Source: a virus
Direction: 5' to 3' (one strand)
IMG/VR virus record: IMGVR_UViG_3300048586_000886
Coordinates: 1-38,175 of that record
DNA: 38,175 nucleotides
Shown here piece after piece: positions 29,055 through 37,831 of the stretch (position 1 is the stretch's first letter; the number at the start of each line of letters is the position of its first letter). The notes beneath the pieces were generated by a model. That model saw nothing but the letters and a program-made list of their open reading frames with translations, was not told the origin of the DNA and did not search any database. The position numbers and the translations under genes were made by a program.

Positions 29055-32000
29055 GTGAACAATCAGGCCACCATCAATGCCAGGTTGCAAGTCAACACTT
29101 CGGAATTCGATGAGAAGACAAAGCGCTCCCTTGATGTGTTCAAAACCCGGGCCAGTCAGGCCGGGGATGAGGCTGCCGTGAGCCTTAGCGGCGGAATCGA
29201 TGGATTCACGACCAGTTTCCCCTCGAAGCTTGGCAAGGCGGAGGCGGGGCTTGCGGCCTTTCGAGGTGCGGCCGTTGCGGCCGGCGCGGGGATCGGTGTT
29301 GTCGCTGGTGCGACCTACGAATTCGTCCGAATGGCGGGTCAGTTCGCGGATGATCTGTCCACTGCGGCCGAGCAGGCGAACATCAATGTGGAGCGGTATC
29401 AGACCCTGACGGAGGGTCTGCGCAAGCTGGAGATTTCCGGGAATCAGGCAGATCAGATCTTCCGCAGGCTGACCAATACCCTGGGGGAAGTGCAGGGCGG
29501 AACAGCTGCGAAGGGGGTGGAAGCGGCGCTGGACAAGATGGGCGTCAAGGCGCGCATCCTTTCCGGCGAAATCGAGACGACGGACCAGCTGTTCGATGCG
29601 ATCGCGGCGAGCGCCGGGCGATTCGGCACCGAGGCGGAGTATACGGCCAGTGTCGTTGATGTTGTTGGTCGCGGGGTCGGTGTTCAACTGGCGGCGGCGC
29701 TGCGCGATGGCGGGGATGCCCTGCGTGAGCAGGAAGAGGCTTTCCGGGCTGCTGGCGCTGTGATCGAGGAGGATTATATCCGCCGTCTGGCCGACGCGAA
29801 CGAGAAAATCGACGCGTTCACTAGCCGGCTGAAGGGGCTGGCCGTTCAGTCCGCCGGTTTCGTTCTCACCGTTGTTGAGGATACATCCGACGCGATTTCC
29901 GAAATGGTCCGGGATGCGTTGAATGCGCTGGACCGGCTGGCTGGCGTTGGGCCATCTGTCTCCGCAGCCGCCACGATGAAGCCGAACCGCGATCGGGAGC
30001 TTTCCGCCATCAGCGCGCTGCCGGCCGGTTCCGATGCCCGCCGGCAGCTGGAAGCCCGCTATTATCAGACCTTCGGTGAAAGTGCGCCTGAAGGCGATAT
30101 CGTGGTGACTGGGAAGAGGTGGACGAAAGACGATGCGCGGGCAGAGGCTGAAGCGAAGCGCGAGGCGGCGAAGCTGGCCCGGGAACAAGCGGATGCCGAA
30201 CGCAAGGCGGCGGCGGCCCAGCGCGAGGCAGCCTCTGCCGCGAAGGCGCTGGCTGGCGAAAACGACCGGCTGGCGCGCACATATGGCAACATCACCGGCC
30301 CGTCGGCGGCCTATGAGAAGACCCTTGCCGAAATCGCGACGGCCGAACAGCGCGGGCTGCTGACCACGCGGGAGGTGATCGATGCCAGGATCGCCGCCTG
30401 GGAGAAGCTGGAAGAGGCGCAGCGGCGCGTGCTGGATGCGGAGCTGAAGGCGGGCGGTTCCACCCTTTCGGCGGCGAACGACAATGTGCTGAGCTGGCGT
30501 ACATCTTCCGACGATCAGGGCCTTGAGGCCAGCGTGAACCGGCTGCTGGAACGGGCCGGCTTCGGTGTCGAGAAGGTGGCCGACAGGTTCGAGAGCGAGG
30601 GGATCAAGGCCGCCCAGGCCATCGCGCAGATTTTCGGCGGGAAGGTGGGTGGCGAAGTATCGAAGATCGCCGGGGTTCTTCGTGGGCTTTCCACGGGGGA
30701 TTTCACCAGCGTGGGCGGAAAAATCGGCGGCGCTGCAACGCTGATCGCCCAGGACAAGGATACGCGAAAAGCCCTGAAGGAAGCCTTCGCCCCCGTGACC
30801 GAGGGGCTGGAAAAAACCTTCGACAACGTTCTTTCCGAGCTGGGGCTGGAGGGATCCAGCGCCGGCGGGCTGGCCTCTGCCGGCCTGGCCGGGTTCGGGA
30901 TCGGCAGTGCGCTGGGCGGCAATCTGGAATCCGGCATCGGCGGGGCTGTGGGTGGCATGGCCGGCAGCGCCATCGGCATGGCCGTGGGCGGCCCGATCGG
31001 GGCCGCGGTGGGTCAGGCGCTGGGATCGGTAATCGGCTCTGGTATCGGCGGGCTGTTCGCCAGCGCGAAGAAGGGCAGCGTCACGCTGGGCAGCAGCGGC
31101 GGGGAAGTGACCGTGGGCGCGGCCACGGGGAACAGCGCTTCGCGGAAGGCCAACGCCAGCGAGCTGGGCGGCAGCGTGGCCGATACGCTGAACAGCATCG
31201 CGAAGGAGCTGGGCGCCGGCATCGGCAGCTTCGCCGTTTCGGTGGGGCAGCGCGATGGCGTGTTCAGCGTGGACCCGACCGGCCGGGGGATGGTTTCCAA
31301 GAAATATGGCGCCGTGCAGTTCGAAACGGCGGAGGAGGCCGCGCGGTTCGCCATTCAGGACGCGATCAAGGATGGCGCCTTCACCGGCCTGACCCAGACG
31401 GTGGTGAATGCCCTGCGGAACGCCAGCACGCTGGAACAGGGGCTGGATGATGCGGTGCTGATCCAGTCTGTCGCGAAGCGGCTGGCGCAGATCGATGATC
31501 CCGTGGGCGCCGCGATCGAGGCGCTGAACGACGAGTTCGAGGATCTGCGCGACACGCTGATCGCGAACGGCGCCACTGTGGCGGAGCTGGCCGATGCGGA
31601 GCGGCTGTACAATGAGGAACGATCCACCCTGCTGAAGGCCAGTATCGCCACCCTGAAGGAATTCCAGAGCAGCCTGAACGTGGGCAGCGGCAGCCCGCTT
31701 TCCCTGACGGATCAGCAGGCGGCGGCGCAGAAGGCGTTCGCGGCCTTCGAATCCGACATTCTGGCCGGGCGCGATATCGACCAGGCGGCCTATACCAAGG
31801 CGGCGCAGGATCTGCTGGACGTGACGCGGCAGATCGATGGCGGCACCGCCGGCTTCTTCGCCCAGTTCGATCGGGTGCAGTCGCTGACGGCGAAGGCGAT
31901 CAGCGACCTGGAGAATGTGGCGGCGATCCGCGAAGGGCCGTTCGCGCAGAAAACGGCGGAATCCACGGCGGCAACGGCGCAGTCCACGGCCGCGCTGCTG

Positions 32001-32120
32001 AACGCGCAGAATACAGCGATTCAGCAGAATGCGCAGATCATCAGCCTGCTGCAGGCGCTGGGTGGCGGCGGCAGCGGATATGATGCCGCCGCGCTGGCCG
32101 GTTTCGTGAGGGCGGCGTGA
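29055..32120 (+). CDS. Tape measure protein
   Basis: A 1021-residue tape measure. The N-terminus (MNNQATINARLQVNTSEFDEKTKRSLDVFK) and the long helical stretches are typical. Hydrophobic Gly/Ala segments at about residues 75-95 (AVAAGAGIGVVAGATYEFV) and 610-680 (a long GIGSALGGNLESGIGGAVGG-type run) could insert in the host membrane during DNA ejection. An Ala/Lys/Arg/Glu-rich coil lies about 355-400. At roughly 0.15 nm per residue, the family rule, the tail would be about 150 nm. GTG 29055 follows GGAG by 8 nt; an ATG at 29041 opens only a 5-codon frame that ends on the GTG. Confidence 0.93.
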   Translation: MNNQATINARLQVNTSEFDEKTKRSLDVFKTRASQAGDEAAVSLSGGIDGFTTSFPSKLGKAEAGLAAFRGAAVAAGAGIGVVAGATYEFVRMAGQFADDLSTAAEQANINVERYQTLTEGLRKLEISGNQADQIFRRLTNTLGEVQGGTAAKGVEAALDKMGVKARILSGEIETTDQLFDAIAASAGRFGTEAEYTASVVDVVGRGVGVQLAAALRDGGDALREQEEAFRAAGAVIEEDYIRRLADANEKIDAFTSRLKGLAVQSAGFVLTVVEDTSDAISEMVRDALNALDRLAGVGPSVSAAATMKPNRDRELSAISALPAGSDARRQLEARYYQTFGESAPEGDIVVTGKRWTKDDARAEAEAKREAAKLAREQADAERKAAAAQREAASAAKALAGENDRLARTYGNITGPSAAYEKTLAEIATAEQRGLLTTREVIDARIAAWEKLEEAQRRVLDAELKAGGSTLSAANDNVLSWRTSSDDQGLEASVNRLLERAGFGVEKVADRFESEGIKAAQAIAQIFGGKVGGEVSKIAGVLRGLSTGDFTSVGGKIGGAATLIAQDKDTRKALKEAFAPVTEGLEKTFDNVLSELGLEGSSAGGLASAGLAGFGIGSALGGNLESGIGGAVGGMAGSAIGMAVGGPIGAAVGQALGSVIGSGIGGLFASAKKGSVTLGSSGGEVTVGAATGNSASRKANASELGGSVADTLNSIAKELGAGIGSFAVSVGQRDGVFSVDPTGRGMVSKKYGAVQFETAEEAARFAIQDAIKDGAFTGLTQTVVNALRNASTLEQGLDDAVLIQSVAKRLAQIDDPVGAAIEALNDEFEDLRDTLIANGATVAELADAERLYNEERSTLLKASIATLKEFQSSLNVGSGSPLSLTDQQAAAQKAFAAFESDILAGRDIDQAAYTKAAQDLLDVTRQIDGGTAGFFAQFDRVQSLTAKAISDLENVAAIREGPFAQKTAESTAATAQSTAALLNAQNTAIQQNAQIISLLQALGGGGSGYDAAALAGFVRAA

Positions 32121-32233
32121 TGGGGGGTGGGGACACGGCGCGACGCGCCGCAAGCGCGACTGCGCGCCCGAGCCAGTGCGAGGCAAGCCAAGGGCGCGGA
32201 TGCGCCCGCCCGGCGTATGAGGGAAAGAAATAA
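32120..32233 (+). other. Palindrome-rich 112-bp insert with a coupled 37-codon frame
   Basis: The gap between tape measure and next gene contains CGGCGCG-A-CGCGCCG and GGGCGC-GGAT-GCGCCC, two perfect GC hairpins, in a segment whose composition differs from its neighbours. A 37-codon frame (MGGGDTARRAASATAR...) starts on the tape-measure TGA (TGATG) and stops on the next ATG (TAATG). It is low-complexity Ala/Arg-rich. I favour a mobile palindromic repeat that happens to keep the reading coupled over a true protein, but both remain possible. Confidence 0.4.
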
Positions 32234-32604
32234 TGCCTGCGTTGGCGGCGGACATCGAGGCGGCCACGCGCCCCAATGGGGTGACGCTGGATACCCAGGC
32301 GGATCCTGCCGTGCTGGCGGCCTATCCGAACGCGATTGATGGCTCTGCCAGCCCGGCCGGGGGCTACTGCGACGACATGGCCCACACCGCGCTGCTGAAC
32401 GCGCAGCGGTTCGCCCTGCTGAAGGTGCCGCGGCGGCGGTTCCGCACGGAAGCGGACCGCGACCTGCCCGCGCTGCGCACGAACGGCAGGACGCCGACAG
32501 TGCAGGCGGTGGATAGCGAGGTACGGGCCAACGGCCCCTTTCTGGTGAGCGGCTGGAGCTTCGACCGGGACAGCGAGAGGACGGGGATCGAGATCTATGG
32601 CTGA
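32233..32604 (+). CDS. Hypothetical tail-tip protein, 123 aa
   Basis: A 123-residue protein (MPALAADIEAATRPNGVTLDT...) with a beta-rich C-terminal half (VRANGPFLVSGWSFDRDSERTGIEIYG). It lies directly after the tape measure, where distal tail and baseplate-hub genes are found. No family recognised. It overlaps the next gene by 8 nt. Confidence 0.6.
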   Translation: MPALAADIEAATRPNGVTLDTQADPAVLAAYPNAIDGSASPAGGYCDDMAHTALLNAQRFALLKVPRRRFRTEADRDLPALRTNGRTPTVQAVDSEVRANGPFLVSGWSFDRDSERTGIEIYG

Positions 32605-33370
32605 CGGGTTTCTGCTGCGATCCCTTTCGTTCACGACAAGCGATTTCATCGCGATGCAGGCCGGAACGTCGGGCGCCTATACCGGCAACGATTTCATGGG
32701 CATGGTCGCCCGCACGGATGCGGCTGGCGTGAGCTGGCAGGTCCGGTTCGATCTTGGCGCGGCGCTGCCTGTGGATACGATCGCGGCCCTGAACAGCCTG
32801 TTCGCAGACGGGGCGGCCTGGTATGTGACAGCCGGGAACGATCCGAGCTTTGCCACCTATGGCTATCAGCAGTTTTACACTGCCGGCGCAGAGCTGCCGA
32901 ATTCCGCCGGGCGGCGCCACCTGCTGCACATGGGGCCGACGCAATCCTATCGATACTGGCTGATCACCATCGAATCGGCGCCCGGCCTGCGGGTTGAAGT
33001 GGCACGCGTCCTGTTTGGGGTCCGCTCTGCCTATGGCCGGAACTTCAGCTTTGGCGCCCAGCGCGGGGCTGAGGACCTTGGGGAGATCGATCATTCATCC
33101 CGCGGCGCGACGCTGAGGCGGCGCGGGCGGAAGCTGCGCACGCTGGGCCTGGGCTGGCAGATGCTTTCCCAGGCCGAGGCGGAGGGGTTCACGCTGCCGC
33201 TGCTGGAAGAGGCGGGCAACACCGATTTCGTGCTGGCCTGCCTGAACCCTGATCCCGATCCGCAGCGCAGCAGGCGAATTTATTACGGGAACCTGACCGG
33301 TGATCTTTCCCTGACCTGGCGGAACCACAATATGTGGGAAAAACGCCTTCAGATGCAGAGCGTTATTTAG
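32597..33370 (+). CDS. Distal tail-type protein, 257 aa
   Basis: A 257-residue beta-rich protein. The start GFLLRSLSFTTSDFIAMQAG and the middle RHLLHMGPTQSYRYWLITIES look like a galactose-binding/discoidin-type jelly roll. The C-terminal half (RRRGRKLRTLGLGWQMLSQAEAEGFTLPLLEEAG..., NMWEKRLQMQSVI) looks like the beta-barrel of distal tail proteins that report 'element replaced by measured value' signatures. It probably forms the tail hub between tube and tip. Family not certain. Confidence 0.55.
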   Translation: MADGFLLRSLSFTTSDFIAMQAGTSGAYTGNDFMGMVARTDAAGVSWQVRFDLGAALPVDTIAALNSLFADGAAWYVTAGNDPSFATYGYQQFYTAGAELPNSAGRRHLLHMGPTQSYRYWLITIESAPGLRVEVARVLFGVRSAYGRNFSFGAQRGAEDLGEIDHSSRGATLRRRGRKLRTLGLGWQMLSQAEAEGFTLPLLEEAGNTDFVLACLNPDPDPQRSRRIYYGNLTGDLSLTWRNHNMWEKRLQMQSVI

Positions 33371-33372
33371 AG

Positions 33373-35550
33373 ATGCCCGCAGTTCTGGCCGAAATCTCCC
33401 CCTACGATCCGGTCGCAGGGGCAACGGTGACGCTGCGCGTTTCGACAGATGATGATGCGCGTGTGTGCGCGCTGAACGGGCAGCCCTGGTGGCCGGTGCT
33501 GATGAAGGCCGGGAAGGCCAGCGCCACCAGCTTCGACGCGAGCTTTCCCGGCTTTGCCGCGACGCCGACGGACAGGATCGAAATCGACCTGTCCGCGTTT
33601 CCGGATTCCGCGCGCTATAGCTGGGGCGACCGGCCTGTGCGGCTGTGGCTGGGGGAGCCGGGGCAGGCCTGGCCCTGGACATTGGATTTTCAGGGGCTGG
33701 TGGCGGCGGCCGCCATCAAGGATGGCCGCATCGCCCTGACCATCCGGCCGGATGACGCCTGGCTGGATCGGCCCGTGCTGGGAACCTATGCGGGCACCGG
33801 CGGGCTGGAAGGGCCGGCGGCCCTTGCCGGTGCGGCAAAGCCGCTGGCGCTGGGGCAGCCGAAATATCTGGCGCCGGTGCAGATCGATACGGTGCAGAAT
33901 GTGTGGCAGTGGCATGGCGCGGGTGCGGCCGGCGGCGTCATCGCGGCGCTGGATCGCCTGGTGCGCTATCCGCCATCGCTGGGGGATGATGCGACGCTGG
34001 CGGCGCTGATCGCGGCCACCATCCCGCCCGGCAGTTACCGCACCTGCAACGCGCAAGGGCTTGTTCGGTTCGGTGCGCCGCCGGCCGGGCCGCTGACGCT
34101 GATCGTGAACGGGGGTGTGTGGGATTCGGTGCAGCCGCGACGCGCGGGGGCCCTGATCCGCCGGATCGCCCTGCTGGCGGGGGCGACACCAGACCAGATC
34201 GATGCCGCCAGCCTTGCGGCGCTGGATGCCGGCGCACCCTACAACATCAGCCTGTATCAGGCCGAGCAGATCACCGCGCGGGACCTGATCGCGCGGATCG
34301 CGGCAAGCATGAACGGGCTGGCCCGCATCAGCCTTTTGGGGAAGCTGGAGGTGATCCTGCCGGAAATCGGCACGCCGGTGCTGACGCTGGCGGCTGACGG
34401 TTCGGCCGAACCGCAAGTTCTGCCGCTGGAGCTGCTGGAAACCGGCGCGCCGACATGGCGGCTGCAGATGGCCGGGAACCCGTGCTGGCGGGTGCATGGG
34501 GCCGGCGAATATTATGAGCCGCCGGCCGGTGCGGATGGCGCGGATGGCGTCGACGGGGTGGACGGCGCTGACGGGAAACTGATCGAGTTCGTCTGGAAGC
34601 GTGCGGCGACAGCGCCGGCAACCCCGACAGGAAACGGGGTCCCGGCGGGCTGGAGCGATGATCCGCCGACGGGCAGCGCCCCGCTGTGGATGAGCAAGGC
34701 CAAGCAGGAACTGGACGGCACGCTCGTCGCCGGCGAAAGCTGGTCTGCCCCAATCCGGCATGACGGGCCACCGGGCGCGGATGGCGCAGACGGGGTGGAC
34801 GGCGTCTCTGCGTTCACGGCCTGGCTGACCCGGCCGACCGTGACGCTGGCCTGCGATTCATCGGGCGCCCTGCGGCCGGGGGAACTGGCCAAGGCGTCGG
34901 GGCAGATGCGTGGCAGCTATGCCGGCGCCGACGTCACCGCGAGCTGCACGTTCAGCAAGATCGCCGAATCCAGCCTGATTTCCGGCGCAATCAGCAGCGG
35001 CGGGGCCTATTCACTGCTGAGCATCGGCAGTGTCGAAAGCGGCGTCATCACGTTCCGGGCCAGCTATGACCCGCCCGGATCGGACCCGGCTGTCAGCCAG
35101 GACATCGATTTCGTGATCACGAAGGCCCCGCGGGGGGCAGCCGCAATCCGGGCGATGGATGATGACCCGGCGGTTCCCACCACCAGCATGGCCGGAATCA
35201 GCGATATCCTGATCATGCCGGTGGCCAACGGCACCGTCATCAGCATCAGTGCCTATGCCGGCTATATCGGCACCGGCAGCAGCGGCACCTGCAACGTGCG
35301 CCTGAAGGCGGTGTGGCGCTATGCCGGCGATGCCAGCTGGACGGACGCATCCGCCTATGTCGAGGGCGTGGCCAGCTATTGGGATGCACTGGATTCCGCT
35401 TGGTATGGCGGGATGTGCAGCTATTCGACGACGCTGGGGGGGTTCACGACTGACGACGTGATCGAGATCCGGCTGGAGGGTCAGCGCCTTGGGCAGCCCA
35501 TCAGCGCGCCCAGCTTCAGCGGGAACATCGTGGCGGAGCGGACGGCATGA
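33373..35550 (+). CDS. Tail-tip protein with collagen-like repeats
   Basis: A 725-residue protein. The first 370 residues form a hub-like domain (VRLWLGEPGQAWPWTLDFQGLV..., AEQITARDLIARIAASMNGLARISLLGKLEVILPE). A Gly-X-Y collagen-like segment follows at 386-402 (GADGADGVDGVDGADGK), then a domain typical of phage tip proteins (FVWKRAATAPATPTG...PLWMSKAKQELDGT) and a second Gly-X-Y segment from 465. Beta-sandwich domains end the protein. The trimeric collagen-like stalks suggest an elongated fibre. ATG 33373 is near the previous stop; an earlier ATG at 33334 would overlap that gene. Confidence 0.75.
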   Translation: MPAVLAEISPYDPVAGATVTLRVSTDDDARVCALNGQPWWPVLMKAGKASATSFDASFPGFAATPTDRIEIDLSAFPDSARYSWGDRPVRLWLGEPGQAWPWTLDFQGLVAAAAIKDGRIALTIRPDDAWLDRPVLGTYAGTGGLEGPAALAGAAKPLALGQPKYLAPVQIDTVQNVWQWHGAGAAGGVIAALDRLVRYPPSLGDDATLAALIAATIPPGSYRTCNAQGLVRFGAPPAGPLTLIVNGGVWDSVQPRRAGALIRRIALLAGATPDQIDAASLAALDAGAPYNISLYQAEQITARDLIARIAASMNGLARISLLGKLEVILPEIGTPVLTLAADGSAEPQVLPLELLETGAPTWRLQMAGNPCWRVHGAGEYYEPPAGADGADGVDGVDGADGKLIEFVWKRAATAPATPTGNGVPAGWSDDPPTGSAPLWMSKAKQELDGTLVAGESWSAPIRHDGPPGADGADGVDGVSAFTAWLTRPTVTLACDSSGALRPGELAKASGQMRGSYAGADVTASCTFSKIAESSLISGAISSGGAYSLLSIGSVESGVITFRASYDPPGSDPAVSQDIDFVITKAPRGAAAIRAMDDDPAVPTTSMAGISDILIMPVANGTVISISAYAGYIGTGSSGTCNVRLKAVWRYAGDASWTDASAYVEGVASYWDALDSAWYGGMCSYSTTLGGFTTDDVIEIRLEGQRLGQPISAPSFSGNIVAERTA

Positions 35551-35984
35551 CGATCTGGTGCCTGATCGATGCCGGAACCGGCGAACTGCGCCGGACCCTG
35601 ATGGACCACCCGGAGGGGCAGGGGCTGGATCTGGATGGCCTGGAGGTGGTGGAACTGCCCGCACCCCCGGATCCGCATGCCACGATATGGGATCCATCGG
35701 CCCGCGCCTTCGTGCCGCGCGTGCCGGCGCTGCGTGCGCGCGAGATCTACAACCTGTTCACGGCGCAGGAAAAGGCCGCGATCCACGGCAGCGTGTATGC
35801 ACCCGTGCAGGGGCTGATTTCCGCGCTGCTGTTCGCGGAGGGGCCGATCGCGATGAACAGCCCGTTTCACATCAACGGCGTCGGCCTGCTGGCGCAGCTG
35901 GGCCTGCTGACTCCTGAGCGGGCGGCCCAGGTGCTGGCGTTCGAGCCGCCGCCAACAAGTTCGGGCATCCCGCCCGGAGACTGA
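35547..35984 (+). CDS. Hypothetical tail-associated protein, 145 aa
   Basis: A 145-residue protein (MTIWCLIDAGTGELRRTLMDH...). The first third is beta-rich and has PHATIWDPSARAFVPRVPAL, a short linker found in fibre-assembly proteins. The remainder is helical (AREIYNLFTAQEKAAIHGSVYAPVQGLISALLFAEG), ending Pro-rich. Its start overlaps the tip gene as ATGA. A fibre chaperone or small tip component is likely, from position only. Confidence 0.6.
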   Translation: MTIWCLIDAGTGELRRTLMDHPEGQGLDLDGLEVVELPAPPDPHATIWDPSARAFVPRVPALRAREIYNLFTAQEKAAIHGSVYAPVQGLISALLFAEGPIAMNSPFHINGVGLLAQLGLLTPERAAQVLAFEPPPTSSGIPPGD

Positions 35985-35997
35985 GAGAGGACTGACG

Positions 35998-36138
35998 ATG
36001 GAAAGCTATCTGCCCCTGATTATGGCCGCTGTGGTCGGCCTGGCCGTGATCCTGCTGGCGCGCTCGCGCGGGAAATCGCCCACCGGAAGCGGGGCCGGCG
36101 CGCCGCGTGAGCCGAACGGCCGCGAACAGGAAAAATGA
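35998..36138 (+). CDS. Small membrane protein, 46 aa
   Basis: A 46-residue frame with one N-terminal membrane span (YLPLIMAAVVGLAVILLA) followed by a basic, Gly/Pro-rich cytoplasmic tail (RSRGKSPTGSGAGAP). It follows the tail genes by 13 nt with GAGAGGAC upstream, at the entry of the lysis module. It could be a pinholin-type or accessory lysis protein; unproven. Confidence 0.55.
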   Translation: MESYLPLIMAAVVGLAVILLARSRGKSPTGSGAGAPREPNGREQEK

Positions 36139-36329
36139 CCCGCGCCCTGCACCTGCTGGCCGGGCTGCCGGTGGCGCTGCTGCTGATCTGCGGGCGGCCG
36201 TGGGTGGTGCGGGCGATGATTTCAACTGCTGGCGAGAGGACAGTGAATGAGCGGTCGCGGCCTGCCCACGAACGAGGATCTGATGGTGGAGCTGCACGCG
36301 ATCAGCGCCCGGCTGGATCGGGGGGATAA
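36135..36329 (+). CDS. Possible small membrane/lysis protein, 64 aa
   Basis: A 64-residue frame starting on the previous stop (ATGA). The first 30 residues are hydrophobic (LHLLAGLPVALLLICGRPWVVRAMI) and look like a membrane span or signal anchor. The last 28 codons overlap the next gene in another frame and read as low-complexity (HERGSDGGAARDQRPAGSGG), so only the front half has coding character. It may be real with an overlapping tail, or a spurious frame. Confidence 0.35.
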   Translation: MTRALHLLAGLPVALLLICGRPWVVRAMISTAGERTVNERSRPAHERGSDGGAARDQRPAGSGG

Positions 36330-36519
36330 ACGCTTCGCCGAGCTGGACGAAAAGCTGCGCCACCTGAGTGGGGTGACAGAAGCCGCCGCCACGCTGGAAA
36401 CCGTGGCGCAGACCTGGAAGCTGGCGAGCCTTGGCGGCCGGATCGTGAAATGGCTGGCCAGCGTGGCGGCCGCGATCGGGGCGCTGTGGGTGTTGCTGAA
36501 CGACGGGCCGAAGGCATGA
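36247..36519 (+). CDS. Holin-like protein, one TM after a coiled coil, 90 aa
   Basis: A 90-residue protein. The N-terminal part is a coiled coil (LMVELHAISARLDRGDKRFAELDEKLRHL). One C-terminal membrane span follows (VKWLASVAAAIGALWVLL) with a short polar end. This layout matches XhlA-type/haemolysin holin-associated proteins. It is located just before the endolysin and so is the best holin or holin-partner candidate. AGAGGA precedes the ATG. Confidence 0.65.
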   Translation: MSGRGLPTNEDLMVELHAISARLDRGDKRFAELDEKLRHLSGVTEAAATLETVAQTWKLASLGGRIVKWLASVAAAIGALWVLLNDGPKA

Positions 36520-36752
36520 TGGACGCGCCCAACCCTCTGCCCGGCCACCCGGATTATCCGCTGTTTCTGGCCCGCGCCCAGCTGCGGTCAGCCGTTCTGC
36601 AGGTGGTGGCGGGGCTGGAAGCGCTGGGCGAGATCGATGCGCCCGGCGTGGTGGCCCGCGCGCTGTGGGATCTGGCGATGGAGCATGATGCCGAACGGGC
36701 CGCGAAGGTGGTGCCGTTGATGCCGCCCAGCGAGCGTGGCTGCCGCGCCTGA
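36516..36752 (+). CDS. Small hypothetical protein of the lysis module, 78 aa
   Basis: A 78-residue helical protein (MMDAPNPLPGHPDYPLFLARAQ...), with ALWDLAMEHDAERAAKVVPLMPPSERGC at the end. The start overlaps the holin-like gene's stop (ATGATGG). No membrane span and no motif known to me. Position suggests a role in lysis or late regulation. Confidence 0.5.
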   Translation: MMDAPNPLPGHPDYPLFLARAQLRSAVLQVVAGLEALGEIDAPGVVARALWDLAMEHDAERAAKVVPLMPPSERGCRA

Positions 36753-36788
36753 AAACCGGCGTCCGCGCCGAACCCTGAAAGGACTGAG

Positions 36789-37298
36789 ATGAACGAACCT
36801 GCCTGGCTGGCGGAAGCCAGGCGGCTGATCGGCGTGCGCGAAACGCCGGGGGCCGCCAATAATCCGGTGATCATGGGCTGGGGCAACCGCCTGGGCGCCA
36901 AGGTGCTGGGCATCGCCTATGGCGCCGATTCGGTGCCATGGTGTGGCCTGTTCGCCGCGCACTGCGTGGACCGCGCCGGGTTCCGCCCGCCGGCCATCGC
37001 CATCCGGGCCAAGGCCTGGGCAGGGTGGGGCGGGCCCATCAGCCTGGCCGCCACGCGCCCGCCGCTGGGCGCGGTGGCCGTGTTCGAGCGGCAGGGCGGC
37101 GGCCATGTGGGCTTCGTGGCAGAGGTGCACCGGGACGGTTCGCTGGGGATCCTGGGCGGAAACCAGGGGGACGCAGTGAACATCCGCCGCTTCGCCCGCG
37201 ATCGGCTGGTGGCGCTGCGCTGGCCGGCCGGCGCGCCGATGGCGGATTCCGCGCCCTGGGCGAAAACGCCGGGCGTGCGCACCACGGGGGAGGCGTGA
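36789..37298 (+). CDS. Endolysin, TIGR02594/NlpC-P60-like amidase or peptidase
   Basis: A 169-residue cell-wall hydrolase. It begins PAWLAEARRLIGVRETPGAANNPVIMGW, then has the catalytic Cys52 in SVPWCGLFAAHCV and His106 in GGGHVGFV, with ILGGNQGDAVNIRRF behind, which is the TIGR02594 pattern. It lacks a signal peptide, so it needs a holin for release. The region after residue 140 is a Pro-rich tail. It would degrade peptidoglycan at the end of the lytic cycle. AAAGGACTGAG precedes the ATG. Confidence 0.9.
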   Translation: MNEPAWLAEARRLIGVRETPGAANNPVIMGWGNRLGAKVLGIAYGADSVPWCGLFAAHCVDRAGFRPPAIAIRAKAWAGWGGPISLAATRPPLGAVAVFERQGGGHVGFVAEVHRDGSLGILGGNQGDAVNIRRFARDRLVALRWPAGAPMADSAPWAKTPGVRTTGEA

Positions 37299-37831
37299 AG
37301 CCGCCACCGGCCGGGTGGCGGCCGTGGATCTATATGGCGGCGATGCTGGGCGGCGGGATCGTGATGACCCTGCTTGCGATCTGGCTGGTGGTGCTGATCC
37401 GCTGGGATTGGCCGCGCGGAACCGAGGCGCAGCGGCTGGGCATTCTGGGTAACGCGCTGCTGGGCACGCTGGCGGGCGCCGGGCTGGTGCAGCTGGGGCT
37501 GGTGGTGCGGAACCTGATCCGGAACCTGCGGGGATCGGTGGGGCCGGATGGCGTGAGCTTCGAGGCGGTGAGCCATCGAGACGGAGGAACGGACGATGAG
37601 GGCGAAGACGATCCTGGGCCTGCTGGCGCTGGTGGCGGCGGGCCTGCTGGCGGCCTGGGCGATCTGGGCGGTGGTGATCCGGCCGGGCCAGAATGCGGAC
37701 GCGGCGGCGCAGGGCAGGGCGGATGCGATCGTGGCCGGGGGGGAGGCGGCGAAGGCGGCAGCGGTGGTTCCGATCATCGAGCGGCACTTCATGGAGAGAG
37801 AGAGGATCGAGCGTGTCACGATCGAAGGTAA
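37295..37831 (+). CDS. Two-TM lysis-module membrane protein (holin candidate)
   Basis: A 178-residue frame from GTG 37295, overlapping the endolysin stop as GTGA. Residues 9-38 contain one span (WIYMAAMLGGGIVMTLLAIWLVVLI) and residues about 50-70 a second (LGILGNALLGTLAGAGLVQLGLVV), then RNLIRNLRG and a polar segment. The last 78 codons overlap the i-spanin gene in another frame and read as a Gly-rich low-complexity tail. The functional part may therefore be only about 100 residues. A two-span class II holin or a partner of the endolysin is likely. Confidence 0.6.
   Translation: MKPPPAGWRPWIYMAAMLGGGIVMTLLAIWLVVLIRWDWPRGTEAQRLGILGNALLGTLAGAGLVQLGLVVRNLIRNLRGSVGPDGVSFEAVSHRDGGTDDEGEDDPGPAGAGGGGPAGGLGDLGGGDPAGPECGRGGAGQGGCDRGRGGGGEGGSGGSDHRAALHGEREDRACHDRR

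Noticed and set aside
29016-32276. A 1086-codon open frame on the minus strand opposite the tape measure gene
   Set aside because: Same shadow effect; the plus strand has the expected tape-measure composition and position.
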